DNA from: Clostridia bacterium
GTDB taxonomy: Bacteria; Bacillota; Clostridia; Christensenellales; Borkfalkiaceae
Direction of reading: 5' to 3'
NCBI GenBank assembly: GCA_900764105.1
Contig: CAAFMS010000024.1
Coordinates: 1 to 56,461 of the forward strand
DNA length: 56,461 bases
Shown here: positions 42,535 to 50,313 of the stretch, in pieces
How positions within the stretch are numbered: the stretch's first letter is position 1
How the letters are laid out: the number at the start of each line of letters is the position of its first letter
The notes under the pieces: model-generated
The model's input: the letters and a program-made list of their open reading frames with translations, nothing else
Told to the model about the DNA's origin: nothing
Database searches by the model: none
Position numbers and translations under genes: made by a program

Positions 42535-43221
42535 GTGGAAATTAAACTTAGAGAAAACGAAACGCTCGAAGATTTGATGATCGACGGGCTTAAAATAATT
42601 CAGAACAAAAACCTCTACCGTTTTTCGAGCGACGCCGTGCTTTTATCCCGCTTCGCCGATTACAGAAAGGGCGATAAGGTCGCCGATTTTTGTTCGGGGT
42701 CGGGAATAGTCGGACTGCATTATTACGCCCTGCACAAAAACGTGAAAGAGGTCTGTTTGTTCGAACTGCAAGCCTGCCTTTCCGAAATGGCGGAAAGGAC
42801 GGTGGAGTACGACGGACTTAAAGATAAGGTAAAGTGCTTCAATATGCCCGTACAGGAAATTCCGGACGAGTATAACGGCTACTTTTCGCTCATACTTTGC
42901 AATCCGCCTTACAAGAAAAAATCGAGCGGCGAACAGAACCCCGACGACCATATCGCAATTTGCCGTCACGAGATAGCCGTAACCTTGGAAGAGATAATTT
43001 CTATCGCTTCAAAGAAACTAAAAAACGGCGGAAGACTATGTATATGTCAGCGTATAGAGCGATTAACGGACGTTTTGTGTCTTATGCGGGCGAATAAATT
43101 AGAGCCGTCTAAGATTACTATGGTTTTTAGCGGCGACAAAAAAGAGCCGTATCTTTTTATGGCTGAGGGCGTGAAAGGAATAAGACCGCAACTTAAAATA
43201 ACCGAAAAGGTAGTAAACTGA
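42535..43221 (+). CDS. TrmN6-like adenine N6-methyltransferase (YabB/YfiC family)
   Basis: 228 residues from a GTG start. A SAM-dependent Rossmann methyltransferase predicted to make m6A37 in a tRNA. The catalytic motif is NPPY (123-126), and FCSGSGIVG is the SAM loop. The N-terminal LKIIQNKNLYRFSSDAVLLSRF is typical of the family and supports a start at or before 42535. No ribosome-binding site is clear and a terminator lies directly before, so expression or start may differ from this model. Followed by rsmI after one base. Confidence 0.88.
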   Translation: MEIKLRENETLEDLMIDGLKIIQNKNLYRFSSDAVLLSRFADYRKGDKVADFCSGSGIVGLHYYALHKNVKEVCLFELQACLSEMAERTVEYDGLKDKVKCFNMPVQEIPDEYNGYFSLILCNPPYKKKSSGEQNPDDHIAICRHEIAVTLEEIISIASKKLKNGGRLCICQRIERLTDVLCLMRANKLEPSKITMVFSGDKKEPYLFMAEGVKGIRPQLKITEKVVN

Positions 43222-43222
43222 A

Positions 43223-44029
43223 ATGCTTTATTTGGTATCTACGCCGATAGGCAACTTAAAAGATATAAGTTTAAGGGCTTTGGAAACGCTGAAAGAAGCG
43301 GATATAATAGCCTGCGAGGACACGAGAACTTCGCTCAAACTTCTCAATCGTTACGATATAAAAAAGCCGCTCGTCGCATACCATAAATTCAACGAAAGGG
43401 TTGCGGGCGAGAAACTTTTAGAGGAACTGCGCCAAGGTAAAAACGTCGCCCTTATCACGGACGCGGGAACACCGCTCATATCCGACCCCGGCAACGTGCT
43501 TACGAAAATGCTCGCCGAGGAGAATATTCCGTATACGGTAGTCCCCGGAGCGACCGCGTTTACTTCGGCTTTGCTTTTGTCGGGACTCGATTGCTCGAGG
43601 TTTGCGTTTGTCGGCTTTATCCCCGATAAGAAACGCGACGCGGAAAAATTGCTTAAAAGGTACGAAAATCTCGATTGTTCGCTCGTCTTTTATTCCGCTC
43701 CGCACGATTTAAAGAATACTTTGAGAATTCTCTACGCGGCCTACGGGGCGAGAAAAGCCTCGGTGTGCAAGGAAATAACGAAGTTGCACGAGGGCGTGGA
43801 AAGGATAACCCTCGGCGAGGAACTTGCGGAAGAAACGCCTAAGGGCGAGTACGTCGTGGTCGTAGAGGGCGCGGCAGACGAGAAAAACTCGTTCGACGAT
43901 ATGACCGTCGAGGAACATATAAAAAAATATATAGACGAAGGAATGTCGAAAATGGACGCCGTAAAGGCAGTCGCGAGAGACAGAAAAGTTCCGAAGTCGG
44001 AAATTTATAAGATTTCCCTCGACCTTTGA
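43223..44029 (+). CDS. rsmI: 16S rRNA (cytidine1402-2'-O)-methyltransferase RsmI
   Basis: 268 residues of the tetrapyrrole-methylase fold. It 2'-O-methylates C1402 in the decoding site. It begins MLYLVSTPIGNLKDISLRALETLKEADIIACEDTR, the family signature, and has LITDAGTPLISDPG and PGATAFTSAL. The C-terminal extension ends in a small helical domain. One base separates it from the TrmN6-like gene, as in the Bacillus yabB-yabC block. Confidence 0.97.
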   Translation: MLYLVSTPIGNLKDISLRALETLKEADIIACEDTRTSLKLLNRYDIKKPLVAYHKFNERVAGEKLLEELRQGKNVALITDAGTPLISDPGNVLTKMLAEENIPYTVVPGATAFTSALLLSGLDCSRFAFVGFIPDKKRDAEKLLKRYENLDCSLVFYSAPHDLKNTLRILYAAYGARKASVCKEITKLHEGVERITLGEELAEETPKGEYVVVVEGAADEKNSFDDMTVEEHIKKYIDEGMSKMDAVKAVARDRKVPKSEIYKISLDL

Positions 44030-44071
44030 ATGAGAAAAATCGCTTTTGAATAAGAAAAATCACTAAAAGTA

Positions 44072-44100
44072 TTGACATTCTTACAAATATGGTTTAGAAT
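44072..44100 (+). promoter_or_regulatory. SigA-type promoter of the LRR lipoprotein
   Basis: TTGACA (44072-44077), 17 bases, TAGAAT (44095-44100). The leader is about 20 bases. Confidence 0.85.
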
Positions 44101-44127
44101 AGAATATATAATAAAGAGGTTATAAAA

Positions 44128-44823
44128 ATGAGATTGAAATTATTTTCGGCGATAATGGCGGCGTGCGTTCTTCTTGTCGGACTGTGCGCCTGCGACGTAG
44201 GGGTGGTCGATAAGAAATACGAGCCGACTGCGGACAGTTGTTTTAATTTTGTAAAAAGGGAGGACGGAAAATCTTACGAAATTTCGGCGAAAGAGGCAGA
44301 GTTGCCCGCGACGGTAAGGCTTCCGCTTTCCTACGACGGACTTCCCGTAAGCAAAGTCGCGAAAGACGGTTTTAAAAACCGCGACGAAGTCAAGAGCGTG
44401 GTAATTCCCTATTCGTATACGGAAATAGGAGATTCGGCGTTCTACGGCTGTGACAACCTCAAAAAGGTATACGTCGATTCTAAGGTTTCGGCAGGCGAAA
44501 GCGAGGCGAAAACGACTCTTACGGTAGATGGTTTCGCGTTCGCGTACTGCGGAAAACTTGCAGATCTCGACTTGGGCGGTCGCGCCGATAAAATCGGGGC
44601 TTACGCGTTCAAGGAGACGGGGATTACCGAGTTCAAGTCTGAAAACGTAAACAGTATCGGCAAATGCGCGTTCGAGGGGTGTAAAGGGCTTTTGAGAGTT
44701 ACTCTTTCCGAGAAGTTGGAAACCGTCGGCGATACGCCGTTCAACAAGTGTAAGAAAGTTCTCAACATAACGAACAAAAGCGGCGTACCCACCGATAAAT
44801 TGAGAGACGGACTCGTCGATTGA
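44128..44823 (+). CDS. Lipoprotein with BspA-type leucine-rich repeats
   Basis: 231 residues. The lipoprotein signal ends LCAC with Cys22. The mature part carries about four LRR_5-like units of the BspA family (AFYGCDNLKKVYV, AFAYCGKLADLDL, AFKETGITEF, AFEGCKGLLRVTL). Such repeats are common on surfaces of gut Clostridia and Bacteroidetes and bind proteins or surfaces. No catalytic domain is visible. It is a monocistronic unit with a consensus promoter and a terminator. The ribosome-binding site AAAGAGG is present. Confidence 0.88.
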   Translation: MRLKLFSAIMAACVLLVGLCACDVGVVDKKYEPTADSCFNFVKREDGKSYEISAKEAELPATVRLPLSYDGLPVSKVAKDGFKNRDEVKSVVIPYSYTEIGDSAFYGCDNLKKVYVDSKVSAGESEAKTTLTVDGFAFAYCGKLADLDLGGRADKIGAYAFKETGITEFKSENVNSIGKCAFEGCKGLLRVTLSEKLETVGDTPFNKCKKVLNITNKSGVPTDKLRDGLVD

Positions 44824-44849
44824 TTATTATAAACGATATATGATACAAA

Positions 44850-44884
44850 GGCTCGTAAGAATTATGCTTGCGAGCCATAATTTT
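44850..44884 (+). terminator. Terminator of the LRR lipoprotein
   Basis: GGCTCGTAAG (44850-44859) pairs with CTTGCGAGCC (44867-44876) with one G-U pair, then an AT-rich tail containing TTTT. Confidence 0.75.
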
Positions 44885-44920
44885 CTTAAAGTATCTTGAT
44901 TTTACCAAAGGAGCAGTAAA

Positions 44921-45502
44921 ATGGACTACGATTTTTTCGCATATTTATCGAGAATGAAATACATTAAGCGTTGGGCGCTGATGCGTTCCACGAACGAAGA
45001 AAACATAATGGAGCATAGTCTGCAAGTGACCGAAATCGCCCACGCTATCGCGCTTATCAAAAACGAAATGTTCGGCGGTAACGTTGACCCCTACAAGGTT
45101 ATGTGCCTTGCGGTCTACCACGAGACGAGCGAGGTTATAACGGGCGATTTGCCGACCCCTATCAAGTATTTCAACGCTCAGATAAACTCGGCGTATAAAG
45201 ATTTAGAGGACCTTGCCGCGGAGAAACTTATCGAAAAATTGCCCGAGGAGTTGAAACCGCTTTACAGGGAATTTATCCTTGCCGACAAGAATACCGAAGA
45301 ATACAAGATAATGAAAGCGGCTGACAGAATTTCGGCGTACATAAAGTGCGTCGAAGAAGTAAAGAGCGGCAATAAAGAGTTTGTAAAGGCTAAAGAGAGT
45401 ATAGGCAAGGATATAAAGTCGATAAACGACGAAGCGGTGAAGTATTTTATCAAAAATATTTTACCGAGTTTTGAAAAGACTCTTGATGAACTCGACCAAT
45501 GA
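44921..45502 (+). CDS. HD-domain 5'-nucleotidase, YfbR family
   Basis: 193 residues. YfbR-type enzymes dephosphorylate deoxyribonucleoside 5'-monophosphates, metal-dependent, and help to balance dNTP pools. The HD ligands are visible in MEHSLQV, YHETSEV and the distal AADRISAY. It starts MDYDFFAYLSRMKYIKRW, close to the family N-terminus. AAGGAG lies 11 bases upstream. No promoter of good consensus was found in the 97-base gap, so low read-through or a weak promoter is likely. Confidence 0.85.
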   Translation: MDYDFFAYLSRMKYIKRWALMRSTNEENIMEHSLQVTEIAHAIALIKNEMFGGNVDPYKVMCLAVYHETSEVITGDLPTPIKYFNAQINSAYKDLEDLAAEKLIEKLPEELKPLYREFILADKNTEEYKIMKAADRISAYIKCVEEVKSGNKEFVKAKESIGKDIKSINDEAVKYFIKNILPSFEKTLDELDQ

Positions 45503-45541
45503 GAGTAGCGATAAAATAAAAAAGGAATAAGTTTGTTTAAC

Positions 45542-45572
45542 AAGATACTTGCGTTTGCGGGTATCTTTTTTT
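45542..45572 (+). terminator. Terminator of the YfbR-family gene
   Basis: AAGATAC (45542-45548) pairs with GTATCTT (45561-45567), and T continues to 45572. Confidence 0.7.
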
Positions 45573-45705
45573 ATATATCTAAATGCAAGTTATATTGTTA
45601 TAAATAGCGTTCGGTTTTAATTTACAGTCTCTTTATCTTTTTATATATGAACTTACTTTTTTAATCTCATTTGATTGTAAAAAATCTAACTTTTTTCGCT
45701 ATCTT

Positions 45706-45790
45706 TTCTTGCTTTCCCCAAAGGGGAAAGCAAGAAAATATGGAAGACTTCGCCTGCCACATTTTCCGTTTCATCGGGAAAGTTTACTTT
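45706..45790 (-). repeat. Intergenic repeat, family A, partial
   Basis: CTTGCTTTCCCC/GGGGAAAGCAAG is a perfect palindrome at 45709-45735. The flank at 45755-45780 read in reverse (CCCGATGAAACGGAAAATG) matches the repeats at about 10876 and 52061. It lies between two convergent genes. The rest of 45573-45814 shows nothing else. Confidence 0.65.
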
Positions 45791-45814
45791 ACGCAGGGGT
45801 AGCTTCTCGTTGAC

Positions 45815-45852
45815 GAAAAAAACGAGAGAAACGTTAAATACGTTTCTCTCGT
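45815..45852 (-). terminator. Terminator of the 948-residue lipoprotein
   Basis: A perfect 12-bp stem (45852-45841 with 45833-45822) followed on the reverse strand by seven T (45821-45815). Confidence 0.92.
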
Positions 45853-45872
45853 CGATTTTTACTTATGAACGA

Positions 45873-48719
45873 TTAGTTGTTTTCGTCTGTATCAGTATTT
45901 TCAGTCGCTTCCGCAGTTTCTTCAGTCGCTTCTTTTTCTTCGACTGCCTCATCCGAATTTACCGATTCGTCGTAGTTGTACTCCGCGTTATCGTCGGGGG
46001 CGACTACGTTATGCTTGTTGCCGCCGCTCGTCTTAGTCGAGTATTTTCTCGCGTCGTATCCGATTTTCTTATGATCGGGCGCGGATTTATCGTTGTAGTA
46101 CGATTTCGTTTTGGTTATCTTGGATTTTTTGTTCTTGAGTATCGAACGAACGATAATCGCTACAAGCGCCGCTATAAGAACGATTGCGATAACAACCGAA
46201 ATAATCTGAAGCCATACGTAATTCTTTGCGGTGTTATACGTCGAAGTCGAATCCGAAGAGGAGGACGACGAAGAAGAACTATCGGTCGCAGACTCTATAA
46301 CGTAATTTACCGCGTCGATCGTGTCATAACGGTAGTAGTGGAGAAGAGCGTCTTTGTTCTCGCCGATTTTGCCTGCGAGGTAAACGACGGTCGGATCGGT
46401 TTTGAGATATTTATCGGTAGTCTTGCCGTCCGCGCCCGTTTCCTGAACTCTGTTCTTGTCTTTTTTAGCGTCGTCTTCGTTTTTGTAATAGTATTTCTTC
46501 GAACCGTTGTCGGATATTTTGTCGTCTGCCGCGAACGAGTAGTTATCTGCGAATGCGTTTTCTACCGCTTCTGCGTCAGCGTAGGTAGCGTCGGAAGAAC
46601 CCTTGTCAGCCTCGCCTAATAACGCAAGTCCTTCAGTACCCGAGAAACCGACCTGAAGTTTGTAGTTTTTAGCAGCGTTACCTGTTTTTACTATGAACGT
46701 AACAACGGTGTAGCCGTCGAGGTTCTGAGTGGAAGACGTCGTAACCGTAGCCGTCATATCCTTGGAAACGTCGCCGTATTTGAACGCCGCAACGCCTCTG
46801 CGGTCGCCGTATTTAACGCCGCAATCATAAAGTCTTACGAACGCTTCGCCGCTCGCTACGCGAAGTTTAACGCTGAACTTATAGGTGCTGTTCGCGGGTA
46901 CGTTCGTCTCGTTAAGAGTAACGTATCCTTCGCCTTCGCCGTTTTTGATAAGAGCGATAGCTTGAACGTTCTTGTTCGAGTTGTTTACGTTCGCGAGGCA
47001 CTTGGCTTTAAGGGCGCTAAGGGCTTCGTTTAAGCCTGCTTCCGTATAAGAATACTTGCTGTTTACAAGTCCCGCCGTGAGGTTGGTTTCTTTGTAAGTC
47101 GTCGAACCCGAGACGTTTCCGAGACAAACAAGTTTGTTGTCGGTCATTACCTCGGAAGTGGTTATCGAATAAGAATCCTTGGTAGTATCGTCATCGTCCT
47201 TGTCGTGATTGTCGTTAAGGTCTTTGCCGAGAAGAGTAAGGGTGGCGGCGTCCGTTGTTTCCGCGTTCGCAAATTCCCACTCGGTAAGTTCGGTAGTTTT
47301 AAAATCATAGAATTCAGCCGTTCCTATGGGGAAATCGGTGTTCTTCATAGAAGCGCTTGTCGGTCCGAAGGTGATTTGAAGTTTGTAATTTACGCCCGTT
47401 TTGTTGGTCGTAAGATAAATCGCGTATCTCTTTTCGCCGTCGGTGGTGGAAATCGTAAGAGCGTCGGTCGCCTTTTTATTGTCGGTGTCGATAATCTTGA
47501 CAACCGCGCCGTTAGAACCCTTTTTAACGTCTACGTTCGCTTTGAACGTAATCATTACGCCTTTATAATCGTTTTCGCTATCGTTGTCGTTATTTCTATC
47601 GTAATCGTATGCGTTAAGGTTTTTCGCTGCCGAAGTGTAGGTGTAAGAAGTTCCGAATTCGGGCTTCTTACCGTCCTTACCCGTAAAGTCGAATTTGAGT
47701 TTTCCGCCTTCTACCGTCGCCGTAAAGCCGTTGTCCGTCGCATACTGCTTTTCGTCCTCTTCCGTCTTGTTCGCATTGTAGAAGTTCTGAACGGGGGCGC
47801 CGGAAATCGTATAGTCGGTAAGCGTTTTCGCGAAATTTACCTTAACGGTTTTATTCGTTCCGTCAACAACGAAATCTTTGTCGTCCGTTACGTCTTTTTT
47901 GTATGCCGAGCCGTTTACCGTATAGTCGGCGGTCGCCTCGTCGTACTTTCCGTCGTCAAGAACTTCGTATTTCACGTCGTCGAAATAAGCCGTACCCTCG
48001 CAAAGTCTACCCTGATTGTTCTTGTCGCCGTGTCCGAGACCTAAAACAACCTGATACTTGGTCGTAGCGAAATCGCTTCCGCGAAGATAAATCTTGTATT
48101 CGACCCATTCGCCGTTCGTAACGATGTTGTCGATAACGGTCGGGGCGATTGAGGTTCCGACGGTGTTGTTAATCTGAACGTAGGCTCCCGTTTTCGCGCT
48201 GTACTGGTGTTTGACGTCTACCGTCTTGACCCATACGGATAAAAGGGCGTCTTTGCCGTGTTCCAAAGTAACGGTCGTGGAAGAAGTGAAGTACTGCGAA
48301 GTACCCGTTCCGCTCGTTCCGTTGTTTTTGAGCATAAGAACGTATTTGCCTTCGGTTTCGCCTTCCTTGGGAGTGCTTCCCTCTCTCTTGCCGTCTTTGT
48401 AATCGTCTTTCGTAGTGTCTACGATGCCCGATTTTACGTCGCTCGAAGAAGTGCCGTAAGTTCTCGTCCACTTAATTCCCGAAGTGTAGGGGAAAGTCGC
48501 GGAGTTTGAAATATTGTACTCGAAGTTTCCGTTTGCAATCGTCTGCGGATCCTTGACTTCGGAAGTCGATTCCGAGGTCGATTCCGAGCCGGACGCAGAA
48601 TTCGATTCGCTCGAATTGCCGCCGCAGGCTACCGCGAGGCAAAGCGTGAGCGAAAGAACGAGTGCCGTGAGAAGCGTAAGCAACGCTTTAAAGTTAAACT
48701 TGTTCTCAGTTTTGTTCAT
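45873..48719 (-). CDS. Large lipoprotein with repeated beta-sandwich-like domains and a C-terminal membrane anchor
   Basis: 948 residues, function unknown. Signal peptide with lipobox LAVAC (Cys32), then a Ser/Glu/Gly linker. Three related segments each end in a strand pair such as YQVVLGLGHG...GTAYFDDVKYE (about 140-270), YKLQITFG...GTAEFYDF (about 390-490) and YKLQVGFSG (about 620-720); their pattern resembles carbohydrate-binding jelly-roll modules. After a Ser run, a transmembrane helix (about 836-858) is followed by RSILKNKKSK and a 90-residue cytoplasmic tail that becomes strongly acidic (Glu/Asp/Thr). The protein is thus anchored by lipid at one end and a helix at the other. GAAAGGTGA precedes the start. 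Monocistronic. Confidence 0.85.
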   Translation of the reverse strand: MNKTENKFNFKALLTLLTALVLSLTLCLAVACGGNSSESNSASGSESTSESTSEVKDPQTIANGNFEYNISNSATFPYTSGIKWTRTYGTSSSDVKSGIVDTTKDDYKDGKREGSTPKEGETEGKYVLMLKNNGTSGTGTSQYFTSSTTVTLEHGKDALLSVWVKTVDVKHQYSAKTGAYVQINNTVGTSIAPTVIDNIVTNGEWVEYKIYLRGSDFATTKYQVVLGLGHGDKNNQGRLCEGTAYFDDVKYEVLDDGKYDEATADYTVNGSAYKKDVTDDKDFVVDGTNKTVKVNFAKTLTDYTISGAPVQNFYNANKTEEDEKQYATDNGFTATVEGGKLKFDFTGKDGKKPEFGTSYTYTSAAKNLNAYDYDRNNDNDSENDYKGVMITFKANVDVKKGSNGAVVKIIDTDNKKATDALTISTTDGEKRYAIYLTTNKTGVNYKLQITFGPTSASMKNTDFPIGTAEFYDFKTTELTEWEFANAETTDAATLTLLGKDLNDNHDKDDDDTTKDSYSITTSEVMTDNKLVCLGNVSGSTTYKETNLTAGLVNSKYSYTEAGLNEALSALKAKCLANVNNSNKNVQAIALIKNGEGEGYVTLNETNVPANSTYKFSVKLRVASGEAFVRLYDCGVKYGDRRGVAAFKYGDVSKDMTATVTTSSTQNLDGYTVVTFIVKTGNAAKNYKLQVGFSGTEGLALLGEADKGSSDATYADAEAVENAFADNYSFAADDKISDNGSKKYYYKNEDDAKKDKNRVQETGADGKTTDKYLKTDPTVVYLAGKIGENKDALLHYYRYDTIDAVNYVIESATDSSSSSSSSSDSTSTYNTAKNYVWLQIISVVIAIVLIAALVAIIVRSILKNKKSKITKTKSYYNDKSAPDHKKIGYDARKYSTKTSGGNKHNVVAPDDNAEYNYDESVNSDEAVEEKEATEETAEATENTDTDENN

Positions 48720-48823
48720 AAGTCACCTTTCAATAAGTTTTTGTCGCCGTAACGTTTCGAGGTTCATAAGGAAGCCTCATTTTCCTCGCACGCGTAACGC
48801 GCGACTTTTATTTAGACTTATCC

Positions 48824-48852
48824 ATTATACAATATTTATCGGCAAAATGCAA
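48824..48852 (-). promoter_or_regulatory. SigA-type promoter of the 948-residue lipoprotein
   Basis: Reverse strand TTGCAT (48852-48847), 17 bases, TATAAT (48829-48824). Its leader of about 100 bases contains GCGTTACGC (48800-48792). Confidence 0.85.
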
Positions 48853-48950
48853 TAATTCTGCGGCGAAAATAACAAATTTTTCAAATTTAATCTATATTTT
48901 TTGAAAGGACTGTCAATAATTATATCGTTCGTACAACAAAAACACGCGAA

Positions 48951-48963
48951 AATCGACTTATAG
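48951..48963 (+). repeat. Dispersed AATCGACTTATAG motif, copy 7 (TauE/SafE leader)
   Basis: Exact 13-bp core followed by GCGGACTTAT, 53 bases upstream of the first TauE/SafE gene. The flank matches that of copy 5 (33582) at nine of ten bases. Confidence 0.85.
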
Positions 48964-49016
48964 GCGGACTTATGAGTATTTAGTCGACGAAAATCACATT
49001 CTGACGAGGAGAAAAT

Positions 49017-49385
49017 ATGAGCGAAGAAATAAAAAACAAACTGTATCTGATACTGACGGGAGTTATCACGGGACTGGCGAACGGATTTTTCGGCGGCGGC
49101 GGAGGAATGATCGTCGTGCCGCTTATGACTTTTCTCTTGAAAATGAAAACGAAAGCGGCTCACGCGACCGCTCTCGCGGTGATATTGCCGATAACGATAA
49201 TAAGCGCGGTGGTCTATTTTTTAAAGGGCAGTTTCGATTACGAAAACGGAATACCATCGGGAATAGGCGTAATCGCGGGCGGCGTTGTAGGAGCGTGGCT
49301 TCTCGGAAAACTCTCTGCGAAGTGGATAACGAGACTGTTCGCCGTAGTTATGCTTGCGGCGGGAATTAAACTGTTGTTTTTTTGA
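49017..49385 (+). CDS. Half-size TauE/SafE-family membrane protein, first of pair
   Basis: 122 residues with about four transmembrane helices. TSUP (TauE/SafE) proteins export sulfite, sulfoacetate or related organic anions; most have about 250 residues and two homologous halves. This protein equals one half. The glycine-rich turn ANGFFGGGGGMIVVPLM is the family's repeat motif. CGAGGAG lies upstream. The next gene, nine bases on, encodes the other half, so a heterodimer is likely. Substrate unknown. Confidence 0.88.
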   Translation: MSEEIKNKLYLILTGVITGLANGFFGGGGGMIVVPLMTFLLKMKTKAAHATALAVILPITIISAVVYFLKGSFDYENGIPSGIGVIAGGVVGAWLLGKLSAKWITRLFAVVMLAAGIKLLFF

Positions 49386-49394
49386 GGCGAAGTT

Positions 49395-49790
49395 ATGTGG
49401 AAAATAGTTTTATTGGTAGTATCGGGCGTTGCTGCCGGCGTACTCGGCGGTATGGGAATGGGCGGAGGAACAATACTCATTCCCATACTCACGATATTTT
49501 TCTCGGTGGAGCAGAAGTCCGCGCAGGCGATAAATCTCGTCGCTTTTATACCTATGGCGATAATTTCGCTTGTAATTCATATAAAAAACAAGCGGGTCAA
49601 AAAAGACGGGATAGTCTGGATAATAGTTCCCGCCGCTATAACGTCGCTCGGCGGAAGTTTCGCCGCGCAGGCTTTGGACGGTGAAATTCTGAAAAGAATA
49701 TTCGGCGGTTTTTTGCTTGTTTTGTCCGTAATTCAGTTTTTCGCGAAAGAAATAGAGGAAAAACTTGACGACCTCGGAACAAAAGCGTGA
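49395..49790 (+). CDS. Half-size TauE/SafE-family membrane protein, second of pair
   Basis: 131 residues, about four transmembrane helices. The motif GVLGGMGMGGGTILIPIL corresponds to the TSUP repeat, and the second cytoplasmic loop is basic (IKNKRVKKDG). It is similar in plan to the upstream half but not a recent duplicate. The charged C-terminus (KEIEEKLDDLGTKA) is cytoplasmic. The pair is likely to work together as one transporter. Confidence 0.88.
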   Translation: MWKIVLLVVSGVAAGVLGGMGMGGGTILIPILTIFFSVEQKSAQAINLVAFIPMAIISLVIHIKNKRVKKDGIVWIIVPAAITSLGGSFAAQALDGEILKRIFGGFLLVLSVIQFFAKEIEEKLDDLGTKA

Positions 49791-49801
49791 GATTCAGTCG
49801 G

Positions 49802-50080
49802 TAGCCGAGCGAAATTCGAACCCCATTAAGTTTTAACGGCGCAAAATTTGCAAAATCGGCGTTAAACTCTCTTGTAATACGGCAAGTATGACGGCGTTCG
49901 TTTGCCTTGATTTTTCTAAATTTATCGCCGTTAAAATGCTTTGCACCTTAAAGCCGTATTTTTTAGCAGATTGTTGTAAAGGCGAACGAAGGTGTATATC
50001 AATACATCGAGCGAGAATTTGCAAAAATATGCAAAAAAGACGGCTTTAAGGCTTGATGGGGTTCAAATCTCGCTCGGCTA
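49802..50080. mobile_element. Element with 29-bp terminal inverted repeats (MITE-like) or long hairpin
   Basis: The ends at 49802-49830 and 50052-50080 are inverted copies with 26 of 29 matches, starting TAGCCGAGCGA. Nested inside are further inverted pieces (CTTAAAGCCGT near 49950 against its inverse near 50040). No open frame of note lies within the 279 bases. A non-autonomous transposon is the simplest reading; a structured RNA is the alternative. No obvious target duplication is seen. Confidence 0.5.
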
Positions 50081-50180
50081 AGCAAATTGCACAATTACGA
50101 CGGTAATTTGCACAAATATACGAAAACCCCCTTTTCAAAATTAAAAAGATATGATAAAATAAAGGAGTATAAAGGACGAT

Positions 50181-50294
50181 ATGTCAAACGAAAACGGCTC
50201 GGGCGCAGGTTTAAGGTTGTGTTTTTGGATAATACGGCGAATGGTATCAACATGCTCGCGCGCCTTGTTAGGCATCGCAAATTGCATTAAATAG
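50181..50294 (+). CDS. Possible 37-residue small protein
   Basis: ATG at 50181 is preceded by AAAGGACGAT. The frame encodes a peptide starting MSNENGSGAGLRLCFW with a basic-hydrophobic remainder, ending 19 bases before the ppx GTG. A possible extended -10 (TATGATAAAAT) lies at about 50149-50159. It may be a small membrane-associated peptide or only the leader of ppx. No family is recognised. Confidence 0.3.
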   Translation: MSNENGSGAGLRLCFWIIRRMVSTCSRALLGIANCIK

Positions 50295-50313
50295 AATTAG
50301 AGGACGGCAAAAA

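Noticed and set aside
47205..48044. 279-codon forward frame inside the 948-residue lipoprotein gene
   Set aside because: Antisense shadow: no known family, composition dominated by Val and Arg from complementary codons, no start signals.
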